A stretch of DNA of 7,376 nucleotides from an uncultured Planctomycetia bacterium (GTDB lineage Bacteria; Planctomycetota; UBA1135; GCA-002686595), in NCBI GenBank assembly GCA_937952135.1, contig CALFYL010000261.1:1-7376 (forward strand), in the 5' to 3' direction. The notes under the pieces are model-generated. The model had not been told where the DNA came from, made no database searches, and saw nothing but the letters and a program-made list of their open reading frames with translations. Both the position numbers and the translations under genes were made by a program. Of this stretch, positions 1-6,373 are shown piece after piece (position 1 is the first letter of the stretch; each line of letters opens with the position of its first letter).

Positions 1-241
1 CGCCGTTCGAGTCCGGCGGCGCGAGCTCCGGCGCGGCCGACTCGAACACGACGTAGCGCCCGTCCGCCGAGAGCTTTGGGTAGAGGCTGTCCTCGGAGCC
101 TTGAGCACCGCTCGAGGACACGCTCACGCGCGTCGTTTGGACCTGCGCCGCGGCGGAGCGGTCCGCGAACGCGAGCGCAAGCGCGCCGAACAGAGCGGGT
201 TCGATTCGATCGACGAGTGTTCGGGTCGGCAGGGGCGTCAT
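1..241 (-). CDS. Secreted PD40 beta-propeller protein, 5' part only
   Basis: The first 80 codons of a gene that continues past the left edge. The start is the ATG at 239-241, chosen because GGAGG (248-252) sits six bases upstream. The first 32 residues contain a hydrophobic stretch (LFGALALAFA) ending in SAAAQ, which fits a signal peptide with cleavage after the alanines, so the product is probably exported. The mature part begins QTTRVSV, followed by SADGRYVVFES and then PPDSN. This is the first blade of a PD40/TolB-like propeller and matches, phrase by phrase, the start of the complete gene at 1969-3711, so the two are paralogues. Such propellers usually act as extracellular or periplasmic interaction scaffolds; no enzymatic residues are visible. 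Total length and C-terminal domain cannot be seen. It is divergent from the gene at 568. Confidence 0.85.
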   Translation of the reverse strand, partial: MTPLPTRTLVDRIEPALFGALALAFADRSAAAQVQTTRVSVSSSGAQGSEDSLYPKLSADGRYVVFESAAPELAPPDSNG

Positions 242-567
242 CGATGACCTCCACAGCGTGGATGCCGCGGCCCGTCGGACGGGTTCAGGCGAAGGGGGAA
301 TCGGACGCCAGCGGCTGCGGGGGAGTGGCGAGGGCGCTTCGTCCGCCGGCTCGCCGTGCGCCGCTCGGCGAAGCGCGGAGCGGGGTTTGCTCACGTGCGG
401 CGCGCGCGGTCGTGGCAGCGGTCGCGTGCGACGGCTCGGGGGCAGGTTCGGGCCGCGAAGTCGCGCGATCGCGATGCGTCCCCGCACACGTCGAGTGTTC
501 GGAAGCGAACTGTCGCAACAGCCAAGGCCCGCGCGGGCGGAACTTCACAAGCAAGAGGAACAACTTC
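242..567. promoter_or_regulatory. Divergent intergenic spacer (326 bases), presumed promoters for both sides
   Basis: No credible gene: the reading frames here are arginine- and serine-rich shadows without ribosome sites. As the only space between two divergent genes it must hold both promoters, but no convincing -35/-10 pair is visible in this GC-rich sequence. Several small dyads cluster toward the plus-strand gene: GTCGC/GCGAC (421-432), TCGCG/CGCGA (461-474), GTTCG-GAAG-CGAAC (497-510) and the perfect palindrome GCCCGCGCGGGC (527-538). They could be operators or leader hairpins, but short GC-rich dyads are expected by chance here. Confidence 0.4.
554..560 (+). promoter_or_regulatory. Ribosome binding site that fixes the start of the SSK protein
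   Basis: AGAGGAA lies seven bases upstream of the ATG at 568. It supports that start over the much longer open frame, which extends back to position 76 but reads as non-coding (Arg/Ser-rich) before 568 and overlaps the divergent PD40 gene. Confidence 0.6.
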
Positions 568-1128
568 ATGGCGAACTCGGCTCGAAGGCTCGATGGGTGG
601 GCGGCGCGCGTCGTCGCGTTGACGGTGGCGTTGCTGGTCTCGGCGTACCTCGTCGCGACGGCCCAGAGGCAGGCGAGACGAGCGGCGCCGGCCGGTGCGC
701 TCGAGCCGACGGTCCAGCGGCCGGACAACTCCGTGTTCGCGGCGCCGGCGCCGTCGGTCGAGCCTCGAGAGGCGTTTCTGTTCTCGTCGAAGTCGATGCC
801 GGTCGAACTCGACGCCGCGCCGAGCACCGAAGCTGCTGGCGCAGAACTAGCAGCTGCGGAAGCCGAAGACGTGAGCGAGGCCGAGGCGCCCGCGCGCGGA
901 TCCAACTGGCTGTTCTCCTCGAAGAGCCCGGTTCCGATCGAGTTCGGCGGACCTCTGCTCTACGGGCCCACGCCGTTTCCTTCCGCCGCGTCGAGCGGGA
1001 GTCCCACGCTGCGTCGGATCGACCCCACTTACCTGCCGAGCTCCAAGTTCCCGAGCCCGCTTCGCGCGCCGACAAGCGGCCCGGCAGCCGACGACACAGC
1101 GGCGAGCAGCACCCCGAAAGCGCCGTGA
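568..1128 (+). CDS. Small membrane-anchored protein with three SSK motifs
   Basis: 186 residues. I do not recognise a named family. The N-terminus is a basic stretch followed by one hydrophobic helix (about residues 14-32), which reads as an uncleaved anchor or signal sequence. The rest is low-complexity, rich in Ala, Pro, Ser and Glu, and probably disordered. Within it a motif recurs three times: FLFSSKS (70-76), WLFSSKS (114-120) and YLPSSKF (155-161). The consensus is aromatic-Leu-[Phe/Pro]-Ser-Ser-Lys-[Ser/Phe], followed closely by Pro. An acidic Ala/Glu segment (88-106) separates copies one and two. The start is set by AGAGGAA seven bases upstream. The stop overlaps the hydroxylase start as GTGA, so the two are almost certainly co-translated. 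The antisense frame at 285-905 is Ala/Ser-rich and lacks comparable structure. Function unknown; the motif may be a docking or recognition element, by inference only. Confidence 0.75.
   Translation: MANSARRLDGWAARVVALTVALLVSAYLVATAQRQARRAAPAGALEPTVQRPDNSVFAAPAPSVEPREAFLFSSKSMPVELDAAPSTEAAGAELAAAEAEDVSEAEAPARGSNWLFSSKSPVPIEFGGPLLYGPTPFPSAASSGSPTLRRIDPTYLPSSKFPSPLRAPTSGPAADDTAASSTPKAP
775..1050 (+). repeat. Three-copy SSK peptide motif
   Basis: Copies are encoded at 775-795, 907-927 and 1030-1050, spaced 44 and 41 residues apart. The amino-acid motif is conserved while the codons differ (for example TCG TCG AAG TCG against TCC TCG AAG AGC). That points to selection on the peptide, not a recent DNA duplication. 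Confidence 0.65.
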
Positions 1129-1886
1129 GCACCCTGCTCGACCCGCTCTACGCCTTCGCGCTGCTCACGGTGGTGTTCCTGCCGCTCGAGCACGTCTTCC
1201 CCGCGCACCGTCAACGCGTGCTCCGCGCCGAGTGGGGCACCGACCTGCTGTTCTTCCTCGGCCAGTACTTGCTGTGGAGCGCGCCCGTCGTCGCCGCCCT
1301 CGTCTTCGCGCAGCGCTACGTGGGCGAGCTGCCCCTCGCAGGCTTTCGCGAGTTCGTGCGCTCCCTTCCGTTCGCCGCGCAGGTCGTGCTCGTCCTCGCG
1401 CTGAGCGACTGCGCCATTTATTGGGCGCACCGCCTTCAGCACCGCAGTCGATTCCTCTGGCGCTTTCACCGCGTGCACCACACCGCGCCCGCGCTCGACT
1501 GGCTCGCCGCGCACCGCGAACACCCGTTCGACAACCTCTACACGCGGCTCGTCGAGAACCTGCCGCTGATGGCGCTCGGGTTTCCGCTGAACACGCTGGC
1601 CGGCTTCGCCGTCTTTCGCGGACTCTGGGCGCTCTACATTCACTCGAACGTGTCGTTGATGCCCGGCCCCTTGCGCTACTTGCTCGGCGCGCCGCGGCTG
1701 CACCACTGGCACCACGAGCCCGAACGCGGCGGCGAGGTCAACTTCGCCAACCTCAGTCCGCTCATGGACCTCGCGTTCGGCACCTACTTCGATCCCGGTC
1801 GCTTTCCCGAGCGCTATGGCGCGTCCGAGCCCGTGCCGCACGGCTACGTGGCGCAGATGCTCGAGCCGTTTCGCTCGCGCGGGTGA
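1125..1886 (+). CDS. Sterol desaturase / fatty acid hydroxylase family membrane di-iron enzyme
   Basis: 253 residues from a GTG start that overlaps the preceding stop (GTGA), a normal length for the fatty-acid-hydroxylase superfamily. The family uses a histidine-coordinated di-iron centre and oxygen to hydroxylate or desaturate lipids at the membrane. All three signature boxes are intact: HRLQH (HX3H, 102-106), HRVHH (HX2HH, 115-119) and HHWHH (HX2HH, 193-197). Extra histidines in HREH (130-133) and IHSN (172-175) also match the family pattern. Hydrophobic spans lie at about 8-26, 38-62, 80-101 and 145-172, and the His boxes fall on the same predicted side. The substrate cannot be read from sequence; sterol, fatty acid, carotenoid and other lipids are all possible, and the family name should not be taken to mean sterol. 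Its coupling to the SSK protein suggests a shared role at the membrane. The family call is secure. Confidence 0.93.
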   Translation: MSTLLDPLYAFALLTVVFLPLEHVFPAHRQRVLRAEWGTDLLFFLGQYLLWSAPVVAALVFAQRYVGELPLAGFREFVRSLPFAAQVVLVLALSDCAIYWAHRLQHRSRFLWRFHRVHHTAPALDWLAAHREHPFDNLYTRLVENLPLMALGFPLNTLAGFAVFRGLWALYIHSNVSLMPGPLRYLLGAPRLHHWHHEPERGGEVNFANLSPLMDLAFGTYFDPGRFPERYGASEPVPHGYVAQMLEPFRSRG

Positions 1887-1897
1887 GCCCGCGAAAG

Positions 1898-1942
1898 CGC
1901 GCCGCGCCTGAGGTCCGGCTGGACCGATGCAGGCGCGGCGCG
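1898..1942. terminator. Extended inverted repeat between convergent genes, probable bidirectional terminator
   Basis: A perfect 13-base-pair stem pairs 1898-1910 (CGCGCCGCGCCTG) with 1930-1942. Its 19-base loop contains a second perfect dyad, GGTCC-ggct-GGACC (1912-1925). It starts 11 bases after the hydroxylase stop and lies 26 bases beyond the stop of the convergent PD40 gene, exactly where a shared terminator belongs. Neither side has a strong T run (the minus side has only CTTTC), so the mechanism may not be classical intrinsic termination. Confidence 0.65.
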
Positions 1943-1968
1943 AAGACGTCCGGGGCTTCAGCGTGCGA

Positions 1969-3711
1969 TCAAGGTTGCACGGCGAAGGCCAGCGCGTTGG
2001 AGAGCGCTCCGTGGTTCGGGCTGCCGGGATCGCGGTGCCAGCCCTGCGCGTAGAAGTGCTTCCCGACTTGGAGCGGGTTGCCGAGCGCCGACGGGTGCGA
2101 GGTCATGTAGTCGCTCCAGTTGAGGAGAATCTCGCCGGCGCACGAGAACGGCTCGCCGAAGGTCGTCTGGATGGGCGTGCGCTGCAGCGGGGCCTTCACG
2201 CACAGGAAGCCCGAGCCCCACGGCGTCGGCGCGAACGCGGTGTTGTCGATGCCGTAGAAGATCATCCCCTGGCGGCCCGCGTCGATGTCGGTGACGAGGA
2301 GCGTGAGCTCGACGTTGCCGCTCACGGTGGGGAAGCCGAGGCCCGAGATCACGGACGTGCAGCCGTTCGCGGACTGGCTCCCGGTGCAGTAGCCCACGAC
2401 GTCGAAGTCGGCGCGGTTGTGCGCGTAGACGTGGCGCGATCCGCCGCTCGGACCGTCGACGAGCGTCGTGGCCGAACTCCAGAACGCGATCACTTGGCCG
2501 TCGCGCGACATGCTCGCGCCTTCGCACGCGCCGTTGCTCTGCGCGCCGGCGAGATGGACGCTCACGCGCTCCGTGACGCCGGTCAGCGAGTCGTGCACGA
2601 ACACGTCGGGCATGTTGTTGGTGTCGAAAGGCACGAGGTTCGTCGCGAAGCTCGCGAAGCACGCGAAGCGGCCGTCCAGCGAGATCGAGACGGCGTCGAG
2701 GCCGCTGAGGAAGTTGCCCTGGGTCCCGTCCGAGGCGACGCTCACGCGCTCGGTCACACCGGTGTTGCGGTCGAAGGTGAACACATCGCCCATCGCGTTC
2801 GTGTCGCCGGCGACGAGGTTCGACGCGTCGCTGCGGAAGATCACGTGCCGGCCGTTGGCCGAGATCGCGGGCTGGTACGACATCGCGTTCGCTTGCGCTC
2901 CGCCGAGTCCGAGGCTCACGCGCTGCGTCGTGCCGCTCTGCATGTCGCGCACGAAGATGTCGCCCATGCCGTTCGTGTCGCCGGCGACGAGGTTGCTCGC
3001 GACGCTCGAGAAGACGACGAAGCGCCCGTCGGCCGAGATCGCGCCGGCGCCGACGATGGCGTGCGCGTTCGCCGAGCCGCCCTGCGGATCGACGCTGACG
3101 CGCGTGGTCGTGTTCGCCACCGTGTCGCGCACGAACACGTCGGTCCAGGCCGCATCGCCGGCGACCAGGTCGTTCGCCGTGCTCTGGAACACGACGTAGC
3201 GGCCGTCCGCGGAGATCGAGGGCCACTCGCTGTCGCCGTTCGCCTCGACGCCGTCCTTGTTCACACTCACCCACGCCGTGCGGTGGAAGCCGCGGTCGCG
3301 CACGAAGATGTCGTTGAACGCGCCCGTGTGACCCGCGACGAAGTTGTTCGCGCGGCTCGCGAAGGCGACGAAATCGCCGTTGGCCGACACGGCGACGCCG
3401 TGGACGCCGCTCGCGCCGTCGGCTTGCACGTCGCCGGTCGAGATGCTGACGCGGTGCAGCCAGCCGCCGACGAGGTCGCGGATGAAGACGTCGCTGACGC
3501 CGTTCGTGTCGCCGGCGACCAGGTTGTCGGCTTCGCTCTCGAAGGCGACGTAGCGGCCATCGGCCGAGACGTAGGCGCGGCCGCTGTCGGCGTTGCCGGG
3601 CTGCTGCATTTGCAGCGTTTCGCTCAGACGCGAAGTGGTTTGCGCCGCAGCAAAGCCGTTCAGCGCGAGAAGGGACGTGAGGGAGAGGATGCGGATTGTG
3701 TGTTGGTTCAT
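1969..3711 (-). CDS. Secreted seven-repeat PD40 beta-propeller with four-cysteine C-terminal domain
   Basis: 580 residues. The ATG at 3709-3711 is supported by GGAG seven bases upstream and by the signal peptide it creates (about 1-23, hydrophobic core ILSLTSLLAL, ending FAAAQ). Seven PD40 blades follow, each with SxDGR/NGR-x-V-x-F, then NLVAGDTNGxxDVFVRD, then TxRVSV; the SxDG phrases fall at about 49, 109, 167, 226, 284, 343 and 401. The 58-60 residue period fits a closed seven-bladed propeller. Residues 438-580 form a separate domain with cysteines at 442, 451, 504 and 524 (opening GYCTGSQ, later FYAQGWHRDPG), probably two disulfides. I associate this domain with secreted planctomycete proteins. 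The product is therefore an exported binding or structural protein; no catalytic residues are visible. It lies 86 bases beyond the kinase stop on the same strand, with a likely terminator between, so it probably has its own promoter. It is a paralogue of the gene at the left edge. Confidence 0.9.
   Translation of the reverse strand: MNQHTIRILSLTSLLALNGFAAAQTTSRLSETLQMQQPGNADSGRAYVSADGRYVAFESEADNLVAGDTNGVSDVFIRDLVGGWLHRVSISTGDVQADGASGVHGVAVSANGDFVAFASRANNFVAGHTGAFNDIFVRDRGFHRTAWVSVNKDGVEANGDSEWPSISADGRYVVFQSTANDLVAGDAAWTDVFVRDTVANTTTRVSVDPQGGSANAHAIVGAGAISADGRFVVFSSVASNLVAGDTNGMGDIFVRDMQSGTTQRVSLGLGGAQANAMSYQPAISANGRHVIFRSDASNLVAGDTNAMGDVFTFDRNTGVTERVSVASDGTQGNFLSGLDAVSISLDGRFACFASFATNLVPFDTNNMPDVFVHDSLTGVTERVSVHLAGAQSNGACEGASMSRDGQVIAFWSSATTLVDGPSGGSRHVYAHNRADFDVVGYCTGSQSANGCTSVISGLGFPTVSGNVELTLLVTDIDAGRQGMIFYGIDNTAFAPTPWGSGFLCVKAPLQRTPIQTTFGEPFSCAGEILLNWSDYMTSHPSALGNPLQVGKHFYAQGWHRDPGSPNHGALSNALAFAVQP
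2419..3567 (-). repeat. Seven tandem PD40 blade repeats (174-180 bases each)
   Basis: Seven in-frame units encode residues 49-431. Some segments are nearly identical at DNA level: a 24-base stretch at 2797-2820 recurs exactly at 2971-2994 (174 bases, 58 codons away) and with one mismatch at 3502-3525. The acidic DTNGxxD element is intact in blades 1 and 4, altered in 5 and 6 (DTNA, DTNN) and lost in 2, 3 and 7. Confidence 0.85.
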
Positions 3712-3766
3712 GGGTTGACTCCGCCCCCAACACGAAATCGAACGCGCGGCTCCATCACGCCGGCGC

Positions 3767-3791
3767 AAAAAAACCCTGCGCGGCGGCGCGC
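3767..3791 (-). terminator. Probable intrinsic terminator after the kinase gene
   Basis: Read on the minus strand just after the kinase stop, a GC-only stem (five base pairs, 3787-3791 with 3778-3782, four-base loop) is followed by AGGG and then seven T (3767-3773). The alternating GC run just before it allows other pairings. It would end the sigma-kinase transcript ahead of the PD40 gene. The stem is short and three or four bases from the T run, so some readthrough is plausible. Confidence 0.5.
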
Positions 3792-3797
3792 GCGCGC

Positions 3798-5603
3798 TCA
3801 AACCTGCTTGGCCGCGCCGTTCGTCGCGACGAGTTTCCGCAGGAGCAGCGAGCCGAGCGCCGAGACTGCGCCGAAATAGCCGAGGATCGCCATGAACGGA
3901 GGCCGCGCGCCGAACTCGTAGAGCGCCGCGGGCACCAGGCAGAGGATCGGCATCGCGCCTCGCGCGACGACGTCGACCGCCCGAGCGGCGGCGACCGTCG
4001 TCGCGCGCTTGCGCCACAGCCCATGGGTCATCGTCAGCGACAGCACGGCGGCGGCGATGCTTGTGATCCAGGCCAGCATTGGGCCTTGAAGCGCCTGATC
4101 GTTGAGCATCAATGTGCTCGTCTCGCGCGGGTTCGAGACCGATTGGGCAAACAACCCCACGCCGCGTTCGCCCGCGACCATAAGGCCTGCTACATCCCTA
4201 CCCACGGCGACCCCGCCGATTGCGGCGACGCCCAACGTCATCGCTCCGAGGCTCGCCACGCCGATCGAGATGCCGCCGAGCGCGAGGAGGCCGATCGCGA
4301 GCTTTCCGGCGGCGTAGCCCCCGATCGCGAAATCTCCGACCGCGATCACCCCCCGGGCCCAAACGGGTTGCCTTGTCTTCGGATGGCGCACGCCCACTGC
4401 GATGTGGAGCCACGGCAACCCGAAGAGCGTCGCCCTGCTGCGGTACTCGAAGGGCGCGCCCGCGACGCGCGCGTCGAAGTAGCGCTGCATCAACGCGCCC
4501 AAGCCCGCCGTCGGAGCCGCGCTCGTCTGTGCGCCGCCCAGCGCGCGCTCCAGGTCGGAGTAGAACGCCCGCGGCGTCGCGTAGCGTTGTGCGGGATCCT
4601 TCGAGAGCGCCTTGAGCACCACGTCGCCGAGGCCGCGCTCGATGTCGGCCGCGATCTCGTGCGGGTTGGCGACCTCGAGCGTCGAGATGCGCTCGACGAG
4701 CTGCTGCAGCGTGTCGCCCTCGAAGGGCCGTTCGAGCGTGAGCAGCTCGTACAGCGTCACGCCGAGCGAAAACACGTCCGTGCGGCCGTCGACGAGGTGC
4801 GAGAGCGCGCCCGCCTGCTCGGGCGACATGTAGTGCGGCGTTCCGAGCGTCTCGCCGGTGATCGACAGCGACGCCTGGCCCATGTCCTTCGCGAGCCCGA
4901 AGTCGGCGACGAGCGGCTTGCCGCGCGCGTCGAGCAGGATGTTCGACGGTTTCAGGTCGCGGTGGATCACTCCCGCCGCGTGCGCGAACTCGACGGCCTC
5001 GAACACGCCGCGCAGGAGCTGCACGCACGCGGCGGAGTAGCTCGCGCAACGCGCGAGCTCGACGGCGCCGCTGGCGCGTGCGAGGTCGTCCGTCGTCGGC
5101 CGCGCGCCGCTCCCGCGCAGTGTTGCGATCGCGCCGGCGAGCGTCGGGCCGCGCACGAGCTCGAAGGCGATGAAGGCGTGCCCGTCGTGCGCGCCGACGG
5201 CGTGGATCGGAACGACGTGCTCGTGCGCGAGCTTCGCCGCGGCGCGCGCTTCGCGTTGGAAGCGCTCGACGTGCCGTGGTTCGAGCGTGAGGTGGTGGCG
5301 CAGCACCTTCAGCGCCACGGCGCGGCCCAGCGAGAGTTGTTCCGCCTCGTACACCACCGACATGCCGCCGCGGCCGAGCTCGCGCCCGAGTCGAAAGTCG
5401 CCGAGGACGACGTCGCGCGCCAGTGCGCCGGTCTCGGTCGGCGGCGCGCCCTCGAGCATGCGGAAGCAGCGCTCGAGCTCGAGCCGGTGCTGCGGCGCGC
5501 GCGCGATCAGCTCCTCGGGGCGCGGCGCTTCGCCGCGCGCGACGCGCTCGGCGTACGTGGCGATGAGCTGGTCGACGAGGTCGGCGGTTTCGTTCTGGGT
5601 CAT
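3798..5603 (-). CDS. Membrane-anchored Ser/Thr protein kinase with glycine-pentad C-terminal region
   Basis: 601 residues. The ATG at 5601-5603 has AAGGAG six bases upstream. Residues 1-55 are a short helical N-terminal extension common in planctomycete kinases. The kinase domain spans about 70-345 and has every catalytic element: glycine loop GRGGMSVVY (77-85), VAIK lysine K99, helix-C glutamate E118, HRDLKPSN (214-221, catalytic D216), DFG (234-236) and SPE (260-262). It should be active. Residues 385-410 (around RATLFGLPWLH) form a linker. Residues 416-478 have a glycine at every fifth position. Hydrophobic spans follow at about 507-527, 548-563 and 567-588, so the C-terminus is membrane-embedded with the kinase domain in the cytoplasm. 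No classical extracellular sensor (PASTA, WD40, TPR) is present. It lies 84 bases downstream of the ECF sigma gene on the same strand; the sigma factor is the obvious candidate substrate (inference). Confidence 0.93.
   Translation of the reverse strand: MTQNETADLVDQLIATYAERVARGEAPRPEELIARAPQHRLELERCFRMLEGAPPTETGALARDVVLGDFRLGRELGRGGMSVVYEAEQLSLGRAVALKVLRHHLTLEPRHVERFQREARAAAKLAHEHVVPIHAVGAHDGHAFIAFELVRGPTLAGAIATLRGSGARPTTDDLARASGAVELARCASYSAACVQLLRGVFEAVEFAHAAGVIHRDLKPSNILLDARGKPLVADFGLAKDMGQASLSITGETLGTPHYMSPEQAGALSHLVDGRTDVFSLGVTLYELLTLERPFEGDTLQQLVERISTLEVANPHEIAADIERGLGDVVLKALSKDPAQRYATPRAFYSDLERALGGAQTSAAPTAGLGALMQRYFDARVAGAPFEYRSRATLFGLPWLHIAVGVRHPKTRQPVWARGVIAVGDFAIGGYAAGKLAIGLLALGGISIGVASLGAMTLGVAAIGGVAVGRDVAGLMVAGERGVGLFAQSVSNPRETSTLMLNDQALQGPMLAWITSIAAAVLSLTMTHGLWRKRATTVAAARAVDVVARGAMPILCLVPAALYEFGARPPFMAILGYFGAVSALGSLLLRKLVATNGAAKQV
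4170..4358 (-). repeat. Glycine-pentad peptide repeat in the kinase C-terminus
   Basis: In the kinase product, glycine occurs at residues 418, 423, 428 and so on to 478, thirteen in unbroken five-residue register. The usual unit is [Ala/Ser/Thr]-[Ile/Leu/Val]-Gly-x-hydrophobic. A strict five-residue period with a small residue two before a hydrophobic one resembles the geometry of pentapeptide-repeat beta-helices (A(D/N)LXX), but with Gly in place of Ala and far more hydrophobic. Confidence 0.7.
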
Positions 5604-5687
5604 CGCGGGCTCCTTCCGAGTCTAGTTGCCCCTCGGAGCGTCGCGCGCGGAGCTATTCGACGCGCAATCCGCGAAAAACGAAGCGTT

Positions 5688-6296
5688 TCAGCTCGAAGTG
5701 GCGCGGTCCAGGCGCTCGAACTCCTCGCCCCAGCGGCCCAGGGCGCGGCGAAAGAGCGCGTGCACCGCTTGCTCGCTCGAACCCATGCGCTGCGCGGCGT
5801 CGCGCGCCGAGAGCGCTTCGAACTGCCGCAGCACGATCACGCGCCGGTGCTCGGGCGAGAGCTTGCGCCAGGCCGCGAGCAGGTGCTCGCGCGACTCGGA
5901 ACGCAGCGCCTTCGTCAGCGGACCGCCGCTCGCATCCGCCGGCGCCATCGCGCCGCTCGCGCTCCAGTCCGAACGCACCAGCGAGAGCGCGCTCGCTCCG
6001 TCTCCCCGCCGCTGTCGCCGCGCCGCGCGCGCGATGTCCGCGAGCACATTGCGCGCGATGCTGCACAGGTACGCGAGGAAAGGTCCCTCCCCCGCGAACT
6101 TGCCGGCCGCGATCCCGCCCAACGCGCGCAACGCCGTTTCCTGCAGCACGTCGTCGACTTCCACGCGCCGCGCGAGCGCACGCCCCAAACGCTGCTCGAC
6201 GTACACGCGCAGCCGCGGCGCGGCGCGCTCGAACAGCCTCTCGCGCGCCGCGTGCTCACCCTGCGCCGCGCGCGTGTAGATCTCGGTCCACTCCAC
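5688..6296 (-). CDS. ECF-type RNA polymerase sigma-70 family factor
   Basis: 202 residues from a GTG start. Sigma region 2 spans about 18-98, with the core-binding segment EVDDVLQET (46-54) and the -10 recognition helix FLAYLCSIARNVLADIAR (73-90). A Gly/Ser-rich linker (99-130) joins it to region 4 (about 133-192), whose helix-turn-helix reads LSARDAAQRMGSSEQAVHALF (162-182, -35 recognition). Regions 1 and 3 are absent, which defines the ECF class. The acidic residues E46, D48 and D49 are kept, unlike kinase-activated ECF factors that need a phosphothreonine to supply this charge. No anti-sigma factor is nearby; the next gene downstream is a Ser/Thr kinase, a pairing known in planctomycetes, so control by phosphorylation is likely (inference). 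The 84-base gap to the kinase has only weak dyads, consistent with one transcript. Confidence 0.93.
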   Translation of the reverse strand: MEWTEIYTRAAQGEHAARERLFERAAPRLRVYVEQRLGRALARRVEVDDVLQETALRALGGIAAGKFAGEGPFLAYLCSIARNVLADIARAARRQRRGDGASALSLVRSDWSASGAMAPADASGGPLTKALRSESREHLLAAWRKLSPEHRRVIVLRQFEALSARDAAQRMGSSEQAVHALFRRALGRWGEEFERLDRATSS

Positions 6297-6307
6297 GAAC
6301 CCAGCAT

Positions 6308-6314
6308 CCCCTCC
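6308..6314 (-). promoter_or_regulatory. Ribosome binding site supporting the sigma GTG start
   Basis: On the minus strand GGAGGGG lies 11 bases upstream of the GTG at 6294-6296, a long but usable spacing. An ATG directly abutting it (6305-6307) is out of frame with the sigma gene and too close to the site to use it, so GTG is the best start. Confidence 0.45.
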
Positions 6315-6373
6315 GTCTCCCTCGATTCCAATGTGCTCGGACGCCGCCGCCGGGGGAGCCTATTTGCGCAGCG

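Noticed and set aside
76..567. N-terminal extension of the SSK protein back to position 76
   Set aside because: The extension is Arg/Ser-rich, overlaps the divergent PD40 gene, and the ATG at 568 has a good ribosome site followed by the anchor helix.
285..905. A 206-codon minus-strand frame opposite the SSK protein
   Set aside because: It is Ala/Ser/Arg-rich low complexity without a ribosome site or domain. The plus-strand frame has an anchor helix, repeated motifs and coupling to the next gene.
2419..3567. CRISPR-like or intergenic tandem repeat array
   Set aside because: The period is 174-180 bases, in frame, and encodes PD40 blades; it is a protein repeat within a gene.
1927..3879. A 650-codon plus-strand frame with repeating Val/Ala/Asp/His phrases
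   Set aside because: Its repeats mirror the PD40 blades on the other strand. The minus-strand product has a signal peptide and recognisable blades, so this is a shadow.
5604..5687. Possible terminator or attenuator between the sigma and kinase genes
   Set aside because: Only six-base-pair dyads with long loops are present (TCCGAG/CTCGGA at 5615-5637, GCGTCG/CGACGC at 5638-5663). They have no following T run and are weak for this GC content.
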